Shown one piece after another: positions 12,056-24,832 of a stretch of 64,000 nucleotides of DNA (within the stretch, counting starts at the first letter, position 1; each line of letters opens with the position of its first letter). Origin of the DNA: Manduca sexta. Its lineage: Eukaryota > Arthropoda > Insecta > Lepidoptera > Sphingidae. The stretch lies in assembly GCF_014839805.1 (NCBI RefSeq), contig NC_051131.1, positions 6,994,913 to 7,058,912 on the forward strand. Reading direction: 5' to 3'. Under the pieces are notes generated by a model. It worked only from the letters and a program-made list of their open reading frames with translations, was not told where the DNA came from and did not search any database. A program made the position numbers and the translations under genes.

Positions 12056-13472
12056 TCATAGATAGGTAGTCAGTTTTCATAATAATTCATTCTTTACGAC
12101 TATTATTCACAGAAGTACATTGATCTCTATGTACTCTACATTTTTCTTAAAGGTACATGTATCTCTCGAGCCCTCGGCCATGTTTATATCTGAGCAATAA
12201 TTTACAAATGTAAATAATCGTGATTGTAATGTAAGAATTTAATAATTCCGTTGGATATCGTTAATTTTGGTAGATGATTGAATTTTTTACAAGGCAAAAT
12301 CAATGAGTCGTGCGTCGGGTCCGGGCGGGTTAGCTCATCCGGCAAACATTTTGGTGGTTTTTGTGACCGAAACCGCGCGAGGAAGGCCTCGACAGACACG
12401 ATTTTATTAAATAAATGACGCCATGATACAAGCTTATACATTCGCTTTTCCCTTTGATTGCATCTTGCGATTATAATGGCATTATCTTGATTGTAACGGT
12501 ACTTTTTAATAACACCTTCTCTAGCATAATTTAAAAATTGTCATGCTTAAATATTGTACGTACAAAAGTCTCACCCTATAGCACTATACGAATTTATCTG
12601 TCAGTATTTTTACAGTATTTATAATAATTGGCCATTCTTTGCAGGTAGGATCTCTGTATTATAATAATTTATTTATTGCATTTTTTGTTTACACATTTAT
12701 ACGTTAGAAGAAGAAACAATCATTACGTCCCTATATGTTGGCCAATGGAAATTTAATACAATTTGTGATTCATGTAACACACCTATTTAAAATTGAGCAA
12801 ATAATTAGCTAGAAACGATTTAATTGTTTCACTTTGTATAGATCTAGACTACGGAAAATATTGAGACCAAAATTAAATTACAAAAAACAATAGATTACAT
12901 ATATAAACGATGTACTAGCTTATTAGGCACGCCGAAGTGATAAAAAATAGCGATTTTTTTAATGTAATTTAAGTCTAAATTAGTAGTGCCGTTTTAAAGC
13001 TATCGTGTCTTGTAGATATGATTGTTACATAATGTACAAACTTAATTTGTTATATGTGTTTTGTTATGCGTTTGTATGTTGTTTCGTCTCTAACTGTTTA
13101 CAACATGCCTTAGATCGCTTCTACTGGTACGATATGAGTGGTTTCTGAATGTGGTTTAATTTTTTGTTAAAAAGTAAGAAATAAACTGTCTTGATGAGGT
13201 AGTTTATATTGCCCACACAGTACGACTATCACTCTGTGGTGTTACACCTCTACCTACCCTTGAAAAGGGGTAAAGGTGCAGTGATGCGGTAGATACAATA
13301 TGTGTGTAAAAAGTGGATCCAACAAATACCATACACAAAACACCACTAAAAACAGGAAAGCAACATTCGAAATTTTACGACATACTTATTCCAGTTGTTT
13401 TAGTTTAAAAACCAAACTATTGAATCGTTATCAAAATATTTCCATGAGACACATGAGACAGCATATTTATTT
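12056..13472. other. AT-rich sequence, nothing recognised
   Basis: No coding gene was seen. A GC-richer patch at 12305-12400 has no recognised identity. Confidence 0.5.
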
Positions 13473-13839
13473 TTTAAATATTATATATAATAATAATATA
13501 ATATCAGCCCTGTATTATATACTTGCCCACTGCTGAGCACGGGCCTCCTCTACTACTGAGAGGGATTAGGCCTTAGTCCACCACGCTGGCCTAGTGCGGA
13601 TTGGTAGACTTCACACACCTTCGAAATTCCTATAGAGGAACTTCTCAGATGTGCAGGTTTCCTCACGATGTTTTCCTTCACCGTTAAAGCGAACGATAAA
13701 TTCACAAAGAATACACACATGATTTTTTAGAAAAGTCAGAGGTGTGTGCCCTTGGGATTTGAACCTGCGGACATTCGTCTCGGCAGACCATTCCATACCC
13801 AACTAGGCTATCGTCGCTTTTTTAAATTTAAATATTATA
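13473..13839 (-). mobile_element. tRNA-derived SINE, family A, full-length, with 13-bp target duplication
   Basis: Read on the minus strand, the element begins GCGACGATAGCCTAGTTGGG. It contains a perfect RNA polymerase III A box (TAGCCTAGTTGG) and B box (GGTTCAAATCC), then a body shared with the copies at 33.95 and 38.1 kb, and ends in TATTA-type repeats. TTTAAATATTATA at 13473-13485 and 13827-13839 can be read as the target-site duplication, although the site is AT-rich. SINEs of this kind borrow LINE enzymes to move; they encode no protein. Confidence 0.85.
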
Positions 13840-16800
13840 ATTTTCTATTAATTTTACTGTTTGATACTGCATAATAAATGATACAATAAGTGCAATTATG
13901 AATACTATTAAGTAATTTCATATTTCCATACAATGTAGTTGTGAAGTTATTGCATAATACATGTAATAGTGAACCTTGCGAGGCAGGCTCCTTGATATAT
14001 TTTGCTAGTGTCTCCGCAGGCGCACTAATGAGCTTCGTTATAAAATAAGTTGAGAGCTTTTAACTGCCATCCTGCGAGATTGCTTTTCGTAGTCGGCGTC
14101 TATTAATAGTTATTTATAGGCAGAAGTGAAAGAGTTGCGAAGCATGAGTATAGTTCGTGATGGACGTCCGCAGACAATGCGTCATAGTCGTGCATCACCC
14201 GCACAACACTTGCTAAACCTCCTGATAAACGAGAAGGGTTCTCAGGTTTTAGTTAAATATTTTTTGAATGATGTAAGGTCCGTTTGCCCGCTCGCCTTAC
14301 GCCGTCGTTCAAATCTCACACGAACGTTAGTATGCGATATCAAATTAAGTTTGTCATTTATTTTGATATCGATATATAAGTAATATTCGTCCGGTACTCG
14401 ATCGTTGGGCTTTATTTACGTGTGTACGACTCGACGGATGTTAACGGTAACAAGCATTTCGTTTAATCATTGCACACGTGTCGGTCATTTTGTAATGGGT
14501 CTCATCCAACGGAATGGAATTGATACAAATATTTCTCAATATTTCGTTTCGTTGAGTTCTATTGTGACTAGATTCCTGGCCTCTATAATTTAGCCCATAA
14601 AAGTTAACGGGGACCTCAGACGTTAGTTCGATTTTGTTATTCTTTCAAATAAGAACAGTAAAATGTAAACGTTTATGTATCAGAAATGGACCTACGAAAA
14701 TTGTTTTAATTTGAATAATGTTACCGTACGTGCAATTTTGAATTTTATGGACAATCAAAGAGAAGTAAGCGGTCGATGTTCAAATATATATCGTTTGCTA
14801 GAAATATCTAGGCATCACACTATAAAGGTTAGCTTAGTTTTTATACGATTCTGAGATGTATTCATAGTTCGAACCTCAATTATATAATATCAGGTTATGA
14901 GAATACAACAAAAATATTTTTAAGATCGTAATTACGTCATTTAATTACATAATAGTTATCTAATAATATGTATGTTGTCTAATAGTATCTTTTTTATATT
15001 ATATATATATACGTCTATAATAATTTGCAATTAATAACAGCGTAATTAGACAGTTATCGAACGTGAGAGAACTTAGTGATAAAGACCAGCCTATCGCAGT
15101 TGGCTTCCATGCCAGTTGCAACTTGGTCTGTACCTATATTCGCGACCAGTAACTGATTTTGTATCATTTTAAGTGCATTATTGTGTTGTTTTTAGTTCGC
15201 TAACAGAAAATTTCAAAAAAGTGTGCTGATAATTTAAAATTATATTTTGGTCCCACAATATTAGTGTAAGATTCCAAACAAAAGAATATACTAAACGTAT
15301 GGTTTCGGTTATTAAAGAAATGATTATATAGAAATGTGTATATAGGTATATAGGTGGGACGTAATTGTTTGTACCTAGTTAAAATAATGAATACTCGTAG
15401 TTAGTAGTCGCGTGGTGGTAGTCGCACGGAGGCTTACAGTTGCGTGACTGTTTTGGCAACTTTCCAGTAGGAGGGAACTGGTTTCTTGAAATATTTTTTG
15501 TAAAGAAAAAAACTGTAAAATAAGATTTTTGTAAAATTACTGTTTATATAATTGTGGCAAGTACCACTCTACTTGGAAATTTGTTTGGTGTGCATTAAAA
15601 TAAAACACTTATGTTATACGTTAAATGGATCTACTCCGAATATAAATTTTATTTCACGGATAGTGACATATTGAAAGCAAGGGATTTTATTTTTGTAAAT
15701 TAAATATCGTTGGAAGAGACAATTAAATCTGTAGGCATGTAGGCCCGTTCTATATACCCTTGAACCTAAAGTCGCAGCTCTCGGCCGCCTTGCCAATGAC
15801 CCCATACGACGGGCGCCTGCACTGCGCCGCTGGCTTTCTTACTCGCTAATTATTATGTAACAGTGAACAACTTACGTGTATCACTGATGATCGACTGAAC
15901 CGTACAATAAATTCAAATTTTCCGGTGCCACGTGAACGAGTTCACTTAATTGGGTACCGAACTGGCCACGTTGTCGTTATTAGGATGTCCAAACAGGTTC
16001 CGGGAACTCGAATGCAACTTCTTGCCAATCCCGAAGGGAACAGCGTAAAGTCACTGAACTTGCAAGTCGCATGCTACATCTCGTAAGGAGCGAACTTCGT
16101 AGTTCTTGGGACTGTAAAAATAATTTCTTGTGAGCCTCGGCTGCAGATAGTAAAGTGAGGTATAATAACATTTACGTTTTTAGATATTATTTTATAACAC
16201 TTTAGATTAAATAAGTATCTGATAACGATTGTTTTTTTTTATAAACGACAAAGTCTATGTTAATTGATGACTATTGTTGTTATGCAGAATTACATCTAAA
16301 GAAAGAGGTAGTTTTCTCAGTTTAATCTCAGAGTTAAATGTCTATCGAAATACCTTTGCAACACGTTTAAACTTTATCTATAAGAATCACTCAACTCCTA
16401 TCGATCCCGGCGACATTGATAGCTTTGTAGTGGACATAGTTAAAATATTTAGCTTCATGTTTATCGGATGAGTAAAAGACAGCACGAATGCCGCAGGCTT
16501 TTGTGCTAGAATTTTGATTGATATTTTTTGTCAGTTAACTCGGCCACAATAAGATGACAGCGGTAACAAGAGAAGTGCAAAATAGATTCAGGCTTCGTAA
16601 CTGAAAGTATCAAGGTTAGCCGGTGGCGGGGCGACCGAAACTCGGCTAACAGTAACAGTACACCCACGAGCGACGCAAAAACTGAACACCCAGAGAGATT
16701 TCCTCCAGCGCTATCACCTTTGTGCTCGACCTACTCGATTTAATGACATTAGACATGTGAATGGACGGCCAAACAGAATACGTGTTCTATATATCTTGAG

Positions 16801-19800
16801 TCAGTGATAAATACTTAATTAACAGACAGAACGTCCGCACATCATGCGGCAGACACAAGTTTTTATCGGCATTTATTTTTTTCTATAGGTAAGCATAATA
16901 GAGGTGAGAGCTCGTCGAAATTGAAAATGAATGACATGACTTCACGACGAATTGTTATACATTTCCATTGACACTAGAATTTGCCGTAAAAACCAATTAA
17001 TGTTTGATTATCATCAAATTATCCAAACAATATGGAATACTTTCATTTGCGACGCCCCGGCCACGGCAGGCGTACCAGGAATGTCTGCTTTGGTCAAAAG
17101 TGCTTGTGTTGAGACCGCTTTCTCGGCCTCATTTTCGGTCTTCGGTTGTTCTCATAGTCGACAAACCGATGTATCTATGTCGATTGCTTGTAGGCGGCCT
17201 TGAGCGGCAACCATTAATTTGTGTGCAGAGCCGACGGCGGGATACCGTTATGGCGAGCGCCTGAATCTTGTACCTACTCACCGATATCAACAGATAGGCT
17301 CGTGAATTTACATGGGACATTCGTTAACAATATCCTCACTCATTTATCTCTCTTCCTGGCTAGTTGTTACGTTAACTTATTCTTAAGATATAGCAGACGC
17401 TTGTAATAACTTTATGGGAGAGTTTAAACCAAGGACAATGAATGATGTAGGCATGCATATATGATTTTTGATCATGGTGAGACCTTACAGTCATAAAGGA
17501 TACTCAATATCTATCTATAGTGTGACCTCCTCCTAGCAAAGTCTAGACGTCAAAAATCCTAGTATAACTTTACCATCTTATTTAAAATTATGCGTTTGTG
17601 ACTAGAAACAAAATTGCACCTGCGACTAGTTTTCAAGGCACTGCTATTTTGAAAATATCTGTCATGTTTTTCTGTAGTGCGTCGTGTCAGTGACCAAGTT
17701 ATTATTTCCATGAAGTGTTTTTTTTTATATAAAAGATATTAAAAGTAAATTGCATTATTTTCATTATTGTAACAACATAGCACTTTTGTTTGCCATTGAA
17801 TTATAGGTAACTTTTATTGTTTTTATTCATTGTAATATTTTCACAAGATTTTAATAAACACAGGTGATGTATTCTTATGATCCACCACAAGTTTCTCATA
17901 CAAATAAAAGGTCAATGACCGTATTTTCATTCGATTTATTGTAGTGTTGCTAAATATTTTGCTAGATTACTACATATTTGTATTATTGTAATTCAATGAG
18001 TTATTTTTGTTTCCACATTTTTATTTATTTTAAATACTTTTATTATAGCCTTCAGTGAAGTTTTTAATTGTATTAATTTTATTGATTTTTTAGAAATAAA
18101 ACCGTTTGACAATACGTTATTAGAAGAAATGAATGCTTAAATGTCGATAGTACACATCTCTACGTAAATATAGGATCCATATTTTTGTAAATATTTTTTT
18201 GGTGTCGCAACATTAGAAACACTTTAATTTTTTGTTGGTAGTTTTATTAATAAACATGTAGAAATTCAATATATTTTTTTTATATTCCTTCCGGAAACGT
18301 TTTTGGAAGCTTATACTTAAAATAGGAGGGTCACCAAAGTTTTAATATGTATAAAAATAATTTTATAATATAAAATATAAGTATAAAGAGGAAAATCATG
18401 CGTTAGGTGAAAAATTATATACTGCTGCAATTTAAAATGCATTTTAAAATCCTAAAGTGATAAAACGGCAGTTTCTGAACACATGCTATGCCTATTATAA
18501 ATACGTAATAGAGGAATTATTTTTTTTATCGGTAACTTTTATTCTGAATGATTCATAGTATATGGGCATTATCAAGATTTTTGGAGAAGAAATAAAATTT
18601 GGAATTTAGCTAGTCTTAGCTAAGTTTTAAAACATTCATTCACCCCTACTAACACGTATTCATTTGGCATTCATGTGGATTATGCCGGTTTCCTGGACAA
18701 AATGGCGCAGATTCTAGAAATATAGACTACGCAACCCAAACATTATTCTTGACGATGAATTTGTGGCGAAATATCCCAAGAAATAAATAAAAAGAAGCCC
18801 ATTGTGCGGCATATTTAGGAGAAGCTGTATTTTTATAATAAAACTTCAGATTCCGGTTAAGAATACAAAAATTCCTATTTAATAAGCGCGCAGTCAAGAA
18901 AAAATACATTAGTTTTAGCAAATAAATTTGGTTATGTTTAGAAATTGCTTATAAAATATAAGTAGTTAGCTAACTGTTAAATGTATGAATAAATATTTGC
19001 TACAATTATAATAATATAAATACCTCGAAACTTATATGTTCTACTAATATTTAGTAATTACAAGATATATGTATGTTTTTATTGTGTCGCTGCAAGCCCA
19101 GGTTTTAATGCTAGGACAACATACATCTTACTATTGACGGTGATAATATAAACAATGATGTATTTGAGGACTTTTGTCAACTTATTTGCTTTTCACACGA
19201 TAAAATTTGCATGTGATGGTGCTATAAATGTCATTGTGTGAAATACAATAAAGCATTTTTTTTGGAAAAACGGGTTATTATTTGAAATGATTTGAAAGAG
19301 GTATAATTTATGTACAAAATACGTCATCACATCTGTAACTATTTTAAGATTTAGACATGTTTTGATAAGTGTTATTTAGTACTAGTTTTGACAAAAACCG
19401 TCATTTATTAATGCAGGAACAAAAAGGGAGGTGGTTCTCTATTTGACGCGTATACTCTTGGTTCTTTTCTTTTATGTGCGAACACGCATTTTTTCTTACA
19501 AATTCCAGAGAAGGAGCTGATTATTTTTTATTTCATAAGTTTTATACTCGACTTTTTTAAGTTTGAGGAAAAAATATATGAATTTTATGTCCTTAAGATT
19601 CTAGCTCAAACTATTTTCTAAGCCTTTCCAGTGATGTATCAAACCTGTTAACTTCAATCGATCATTTAATATTAAAGTATAAAAGTGAGTCACAGACAAA
19701 CATTTATAAGTGCATGACTTGTATTCGTTAAAACAATTATAACAGTGAATTAGCATATTAGATTTTAGTAGCCAATAGTATGATGCAAATGTAAGTAGTT

Positions 19801-21000
19801 TTCTTTGTCTGAGCGTGTATATCGCTATATCGGATAAAGACACGAGGAGCGTGCGATCTAAAGTGGGTAAGGTAGTTAAGACGCCGTTCCGTGACGCCTC
19901 GCCGCCGCGTCGCGCCGGTGTGATCAGAATTTGTTTATGTAGCCTGGGAATAGTTGAGGCAAATAGTGCTCTCATTTGGCGAGGGAAAATCCTTAGCATT
20001 TTTAAACGAAACGTTTTGCAACTACGAATGAAGCTGTGCATTCTAAAAACTGTAGACGTCCATTTACATAGGAATAAAATTACGCCATTATAACATTACT
20101 TTTTTTTTACCAAAATCAGCGTATAGCAACAACGGTATATGTAACATTTTGTTCCTCGATGGCGACTCTGTTTGTTTGCTTATAAAATTAATAATAATTT
20201 GTTTTATTTGTGGGATGTCAAGAATTAAGATTTATGATGCTTTACATATTATAGCAACGTACTTAGCCTGTCATAATGAGAACTAAGCCTGTATTTAAAT
20301 TTTATTTTAATAAAAGTTATATGATATTTATAATTCTGCATTTTGATAGGATAAATCCTATGCGATAGTAAGACCTTCTAATTAAATTAATTAAATCTAT
20401 GGAAGTATAGTTCGTCAAAATTATAAAATGTTTTAATAAAATTAAATTCCATCTACTTATAATATGTTTTTTAACAGCTTAGACATTTTATTACACAGGT
20501 AATATTTTTAAACAAAATTATCTAGCATTTGTGTGACATCATCAAGTTTTATAATCCAACAGACGACAACGCAACCGCTTTCCTACATATAAATTGGTTG
20601 GTGAATGAATTACCTGAATAGCTTTGCCGAAAATCGAGACAAATGAACGCAGTTCAAATTGTAGACGTAGGTAGACTTAGTATGGATAGCTATCATAATA
20701 AAAATATTTTTAAAACAAAGTGCCGAAGCTGAGATGAAGCTGCAGGAAAAACTGTGGATAAAAAGTCGGTTAGATTCGCAGAATATGACTAAGTGAGATA
20801 TGTTAGTAGAACTGGTATCCAATCGTTGCCTGCTTATTATGTTAACAAGCACTACGTCACCTGGCCTGTGGGAATCAATCATAGCATTTAGTAGACGGCA
20901 GAGTAGAAAAAATCCAAAACCTCCTCATGTATTCAAAATAAAAAATACTACACAAACACTATAAATCTTAACCGGAGCAGAGAATAAATGATGAATGAAT
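13840..21000. other. Long gene-poor stretch
   Basis: No gene is recognised in about 7 kb. Patches of more balanced composition occur at 14110-14350, 15940-16150, 16610-16740 and 17040-17270. Each carries short open frames but no domain and no consistent exon structure. They could be decayed repeats or conserved noncoding elements; sequence alone does not say which. The 146-residue minus frame at 19601-20041 looks random. Confidence 0.5.
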
Positions 21001-21002
21001 AA

Positions 21003-21250
21003 TGGCGCAGTCGTTATTGCCTAGGAGGGGGAGTGTGACGAGTGAGTCTGATTTGCGACGACACGTGGAGTTGTGCGTGCGAGGCGACATGAGCGGCCCG
21101 AGCCACTGCACCTCCAACACGACGTGAGACCATTGTTGCCTTTAATAGCTAATTAGTTATGTGCCGTTACTTAACGATCCGATCGCCACCGTCGGCCCAG
21201 ATCGTCAGATTGCCGGTGACGGCTCCGGACTCCACGCTGCATTATAAAGC
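21003..21250 (+). promoter_or_regulatory. CpG-rich island with short ATG frame and splice donor
   Basis: This is a compact GC/CpG-rich block in AT-rich DNA. An ATG at 21089 (context GGCGACATGAGC) opens 11 codons (MSGPSHCTSNT) and meets AC|GTGAGA at 21124, a good donor; without splicing the frame stops at once at TGA. The pattern fits a short first coding exon or a 5' leader exon on the + strand. The right part contains TATAAA at 21243-21248, which could serve a separate start site. It may equally be a conserved enhancer. No protein match is known to me. Confidence 0.35.
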
Positions 21251-21369
21251 GATGCGCCAAATGTCTGACACTCGTCACACTTATTGGATCTTTTTAGGTG
21301 TTAGTTGACATTTATCGCTTTCTGTATGATTTTTTATGCGCGTCGCGTAGTTAAGTTATACTGTAATAT

Positions 21370-21543
21370 ATGCCGGTTGCAGACCAAAAGCTAAGCGAAG
21401 TTTGTTAAGCTCGCGTAGCTAAAATATTTTTACATATTGGTGTGCTGACCGCAAACTAAGCTATGTATCTACTATGTGTTATTGTCACAGCCGTAAGAGT
21501 TAAGCTGAACTAATTAGGTCACTTCTTGGTTTGCCACCGGCAT
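21370..21543. mobile_element. MITE-like element with imperfect terminal inverted repeats
   Basis: The left end reads TGCCGGTTGCAGACC and the right end is GGTTTGCCACCGGCA, its inverted complement with two differences. Inside are further AAGCTAAGC and GTTAAGCTCGCG type short inverted motifs. The length of about 174 bp and lack of coding capacity fit a non-autonomous DNA transposon. A clear target duplication could not be assigned in the AT-rich flanks. Confidence 0.5.
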
Positions 21544-23898
21544 TTAAGGTAAGTGTACTGTAATGTTATAAAGTATTCTTCTGCAAAAATCTTGTAGTGA
21601 AAATCATATACCTATAAACTTGCATTAAAAAGGCCACATTTTTGGATTTAAAACATACTTTTAATACATTGAAGCTTTTGTCCAGAGAGGTGATAAAACA
21701 AGAAATGATCGAAAGAAATATCTGTAAGCCAAAATATTTTATGCTATTTTGTGGACCATAATTTGAACTATAAGAAATAAAATTGTACGTATTTCATTAT
21801 TTTTTGCAGATATTGTCGACCATTCTATTCAAATATTATGTTTGTGATAGGTATTTTATTTTTTTCTTAATGAATAACGTATTGAAAGTAAAAACGACAA
21901 ATTAAGGAACGAAGTTCTCGGAACGAAGCTTTCTTTTCGCATGATCTCTATAATAGTTGCTTATTAAGGCGTTGCTGTGAAGCATGAGTAGTCATCATAT
22001 CGTAAATAGCACTATAAAAAGCATAGCGTAAATGTCAAAAAGTCAGTGTGTCGGACTCACGAAATGCTATGTCATGTCTACACAATGTTTTTTGTCTTGA
22101 TTATTCAGCGGTCCTGTAACATTATTTTCACACTGTAACATACATTAGGTACAAGATTAAGTTTGTACGAGAAGCGTGGGATGAGCTAGATTATCAATAT
22201 TTATAAAATGTTATCAGAAAATGATATTCCAAGTACTTATAATTATTATATAGTTATTTATTGTTTATTATCTATTTCTAATTTAACTTTTACTATTTTT
22301 TTTTCATTTAAAATATTATTGTTAAAAATGCACTTAATGATTTAATATATTTTATCTCTAAAAGCCAAATCGATCTTCCGGAAAATAGTTTTTTACATAC
22401 TCACACATTTTATAATAATGACATCATAATTATTTTTCACTGAAATCATAGATTTATGTTAAAAAATGAAATGATCAAGCTGATATTTAGGAATAATATT
22501 TTTTAAATTGACTACTAAAATAATCGAAAAATAAATTTAAGCGTTCCATCTAATATCACGTTCATCTCTCCGATTGCACTCCGCAAATATACTGCATGTA
22601 ATTCTTTGCATTAAAACAATAAACATTTCAAACGGAAATACGCGCTTTAGAAACGATGGCGATAAATAGTGACGATCATCCACTTTAGATCAATTCACTG
22701 TTAAGAAAATAGTACACGGATAATATCTGTGAATAATCAGTATGTCTATATGTGGTCTAACTGCTCGCTGCTACGAGTAAGTTCTCGCAATGAGTGGTTA
22801 TTTTGAGCTGCGATTACTTTTTGTTCTTTACCATAATAAGATAACAGATTATCTTAACGTGTTCATTTTTTATCTGCATTTAAAAGATAAGCGCAGACGA
22901 TCCATAAGTTGGTTAGCAGTTATTGGCGTCCAACTTAATCCATTTAACTATTTTAGGTTAATACAATTTCTATTTATATCTAGTGCCTTTGTCGATAAAA
23001 TATTTGCTGTTTTCGTCAGCTTAACCCGAAAAGTTATATTATACATGCTTTGTTAAACAAATATCGACATAAATCAATATAACATACTGGCATTTGTCTT
23101 TCCAGCCCAAAGTAGCTAGCCGGTCGCGAAGCTTACATGACCCTCCCACCAGGCGAGCGGGTTCATCGTCTCTTAGAATTTGTTTACCCGACGGCGGAAG
23201 GGAAGTGTATTCTTTCCCCTCCGTCTTCCCACAGTTAAATGAACTAGGCTGTGTTTTAATTGGTTTCGGAAAATATTTTACAAATAAAACTCATCCATAT
23301 TCTTCTAACCATAGTCTTTGCTTTCTAAAAATGCATGTAGTATCTGTGTATCTAACCTAAGCAACAAAAAAGAGTTGAATTATGTAAATGTACAAGAATA
23401 TTGTTCTATAATACATAATTATTGGTAGTAAGTAATAATTCGATAAGAAGTATAGAAGATGATCTTACCAGCATCTGACTGGATTGTTGTAATACAAATG
23501 TGCCGTAAACGCAAACTAAAATAATACTTGCAGGCTTAGCCGGATCTTGTTCCATTTGCGTATTAAGTACATAGTAGATATCACGAACGAGTGATGAGCG
23601 AGCCGCTCTACACCTTCATTACAATATTATATACTTATTTAAAAAAAACGTTTGTTATTTATTTGCTTTTATTAAGCTATTTTTATCATCGTGTACATAA
23701 TTATATTATGTTTTATATATTTTTTTTGTTACATACAACTGTTTCAATTGCTTTTCTAATGGACACTATATAAGTTATTCTGTACACAAAAAAAAACAAA
23801 TAGGTAGAAACGTTAAAGGTTAATTTGGTTATTATAGACTATTAGAAACATGACATAAATAGCTACTGTTTTTGTGGTATGAGAGAAAGGATGAAGAC

Positions 23899-23916
23899 GG
23901 GGGAGGGGGGAGGGGG
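23899..23916 (+). repeat. G-run tract, possible G-quadruplex
   Basis: Three G runs of 5, 6 and 5 are separated by single A residues, in otherwise AT-rich DNA. The middle run can be split to give four G3 tracts, so a quadruplex is possible on the + strand. Confidence 0.5.
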
Positions 23917-24787
23917 TTAGGATCGATTAAATACGTAGGATCAAAATGTTGCTTATTCATATAAAAATAATATAAAAGTTGTGATCATTATTAAAAAAAA
24001 TGCTTGCTACACGAAATCTCATTAGTTATATAAAAAATACACGATTACGTCGATGAATACTTAGAACATCGACTATCAAGAAATTGTTTTGTTAAAAGCA
24101 TAGCTATTAATGACTCCACTATAGAATCATCATTAATTATAAAGAATCCAGAAAAGATGCAAAATATATAATATAATCAAGATGTATTACATACTTTTTA
24201 TTAATATTAATCTCCGTTTCTTTAGTGACGATTACATGAAAACTTTGAACGTCGAGAGTTATTCAAAGGTGTCAATAGTTGTTATCATGAAAAGGTTATA
24301 AAGTTATCGCTTTCTTTTATATACTTTTAAAATATTATTAACCTTTGGCCTTAACATGAAAAAATACGTGTTAGAATCGTTCCCGAACTGAACATGAATA
24401 ATATAATAAATAAAAATCCGGGTTTACTACGTAATTTTAGGGCTTTCTTCGAGTAATTTAAATAAAGATAAGAGCTTTGGGCGTACGATCTCTAATATCG
24501 TATCCCTAATATCCCTAATTTGAAAAGTCCATATTTACATAGTAATTTTAATTGTTATTTCAAAATAATAATTATTATTCTTATACATTGTTTTGACGTA
24601 TCATAAGCGCAACTTTGTTCGCCTACGTGATAAATAAAGTATTTTACTTTATATATTTTTAAAAGATTATACGACCTTTCTTTATTGCACGCGCATATTT
24701 TTACACTTTCAGTGGCTAAGCGCTAAATCTCAACAAATATTCATAACCCAGTGTGGCGCATTAGCTGTTTTGTCGATAAATCAATGT

Positions 24788-24832
24788 AGAGATAGATCTA
24801 TCTGTGCATATCTATCTATATCTATTTATCAG
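24788..24832. repeat. Imperfect TATC simple repeat
   Basis: This is a run of TATC/GATA-type units that includes a perfect 14-bp palindrome, AGATAGATCTATCT, at 24790-24803. Confidence 0.6.

Noticed and set aside
19601..20041. 146-codon minus-strand frame
   Set aside because: Longest minus frame near here but with random-looking composition, many Cys/Tyr/Leu runs and no recognisable domain.
23094..23230. Exon after the strong acceptor at 23105
   Set aside because: The frame is open for about 40 codons but no donor, domain or partner exon was found.
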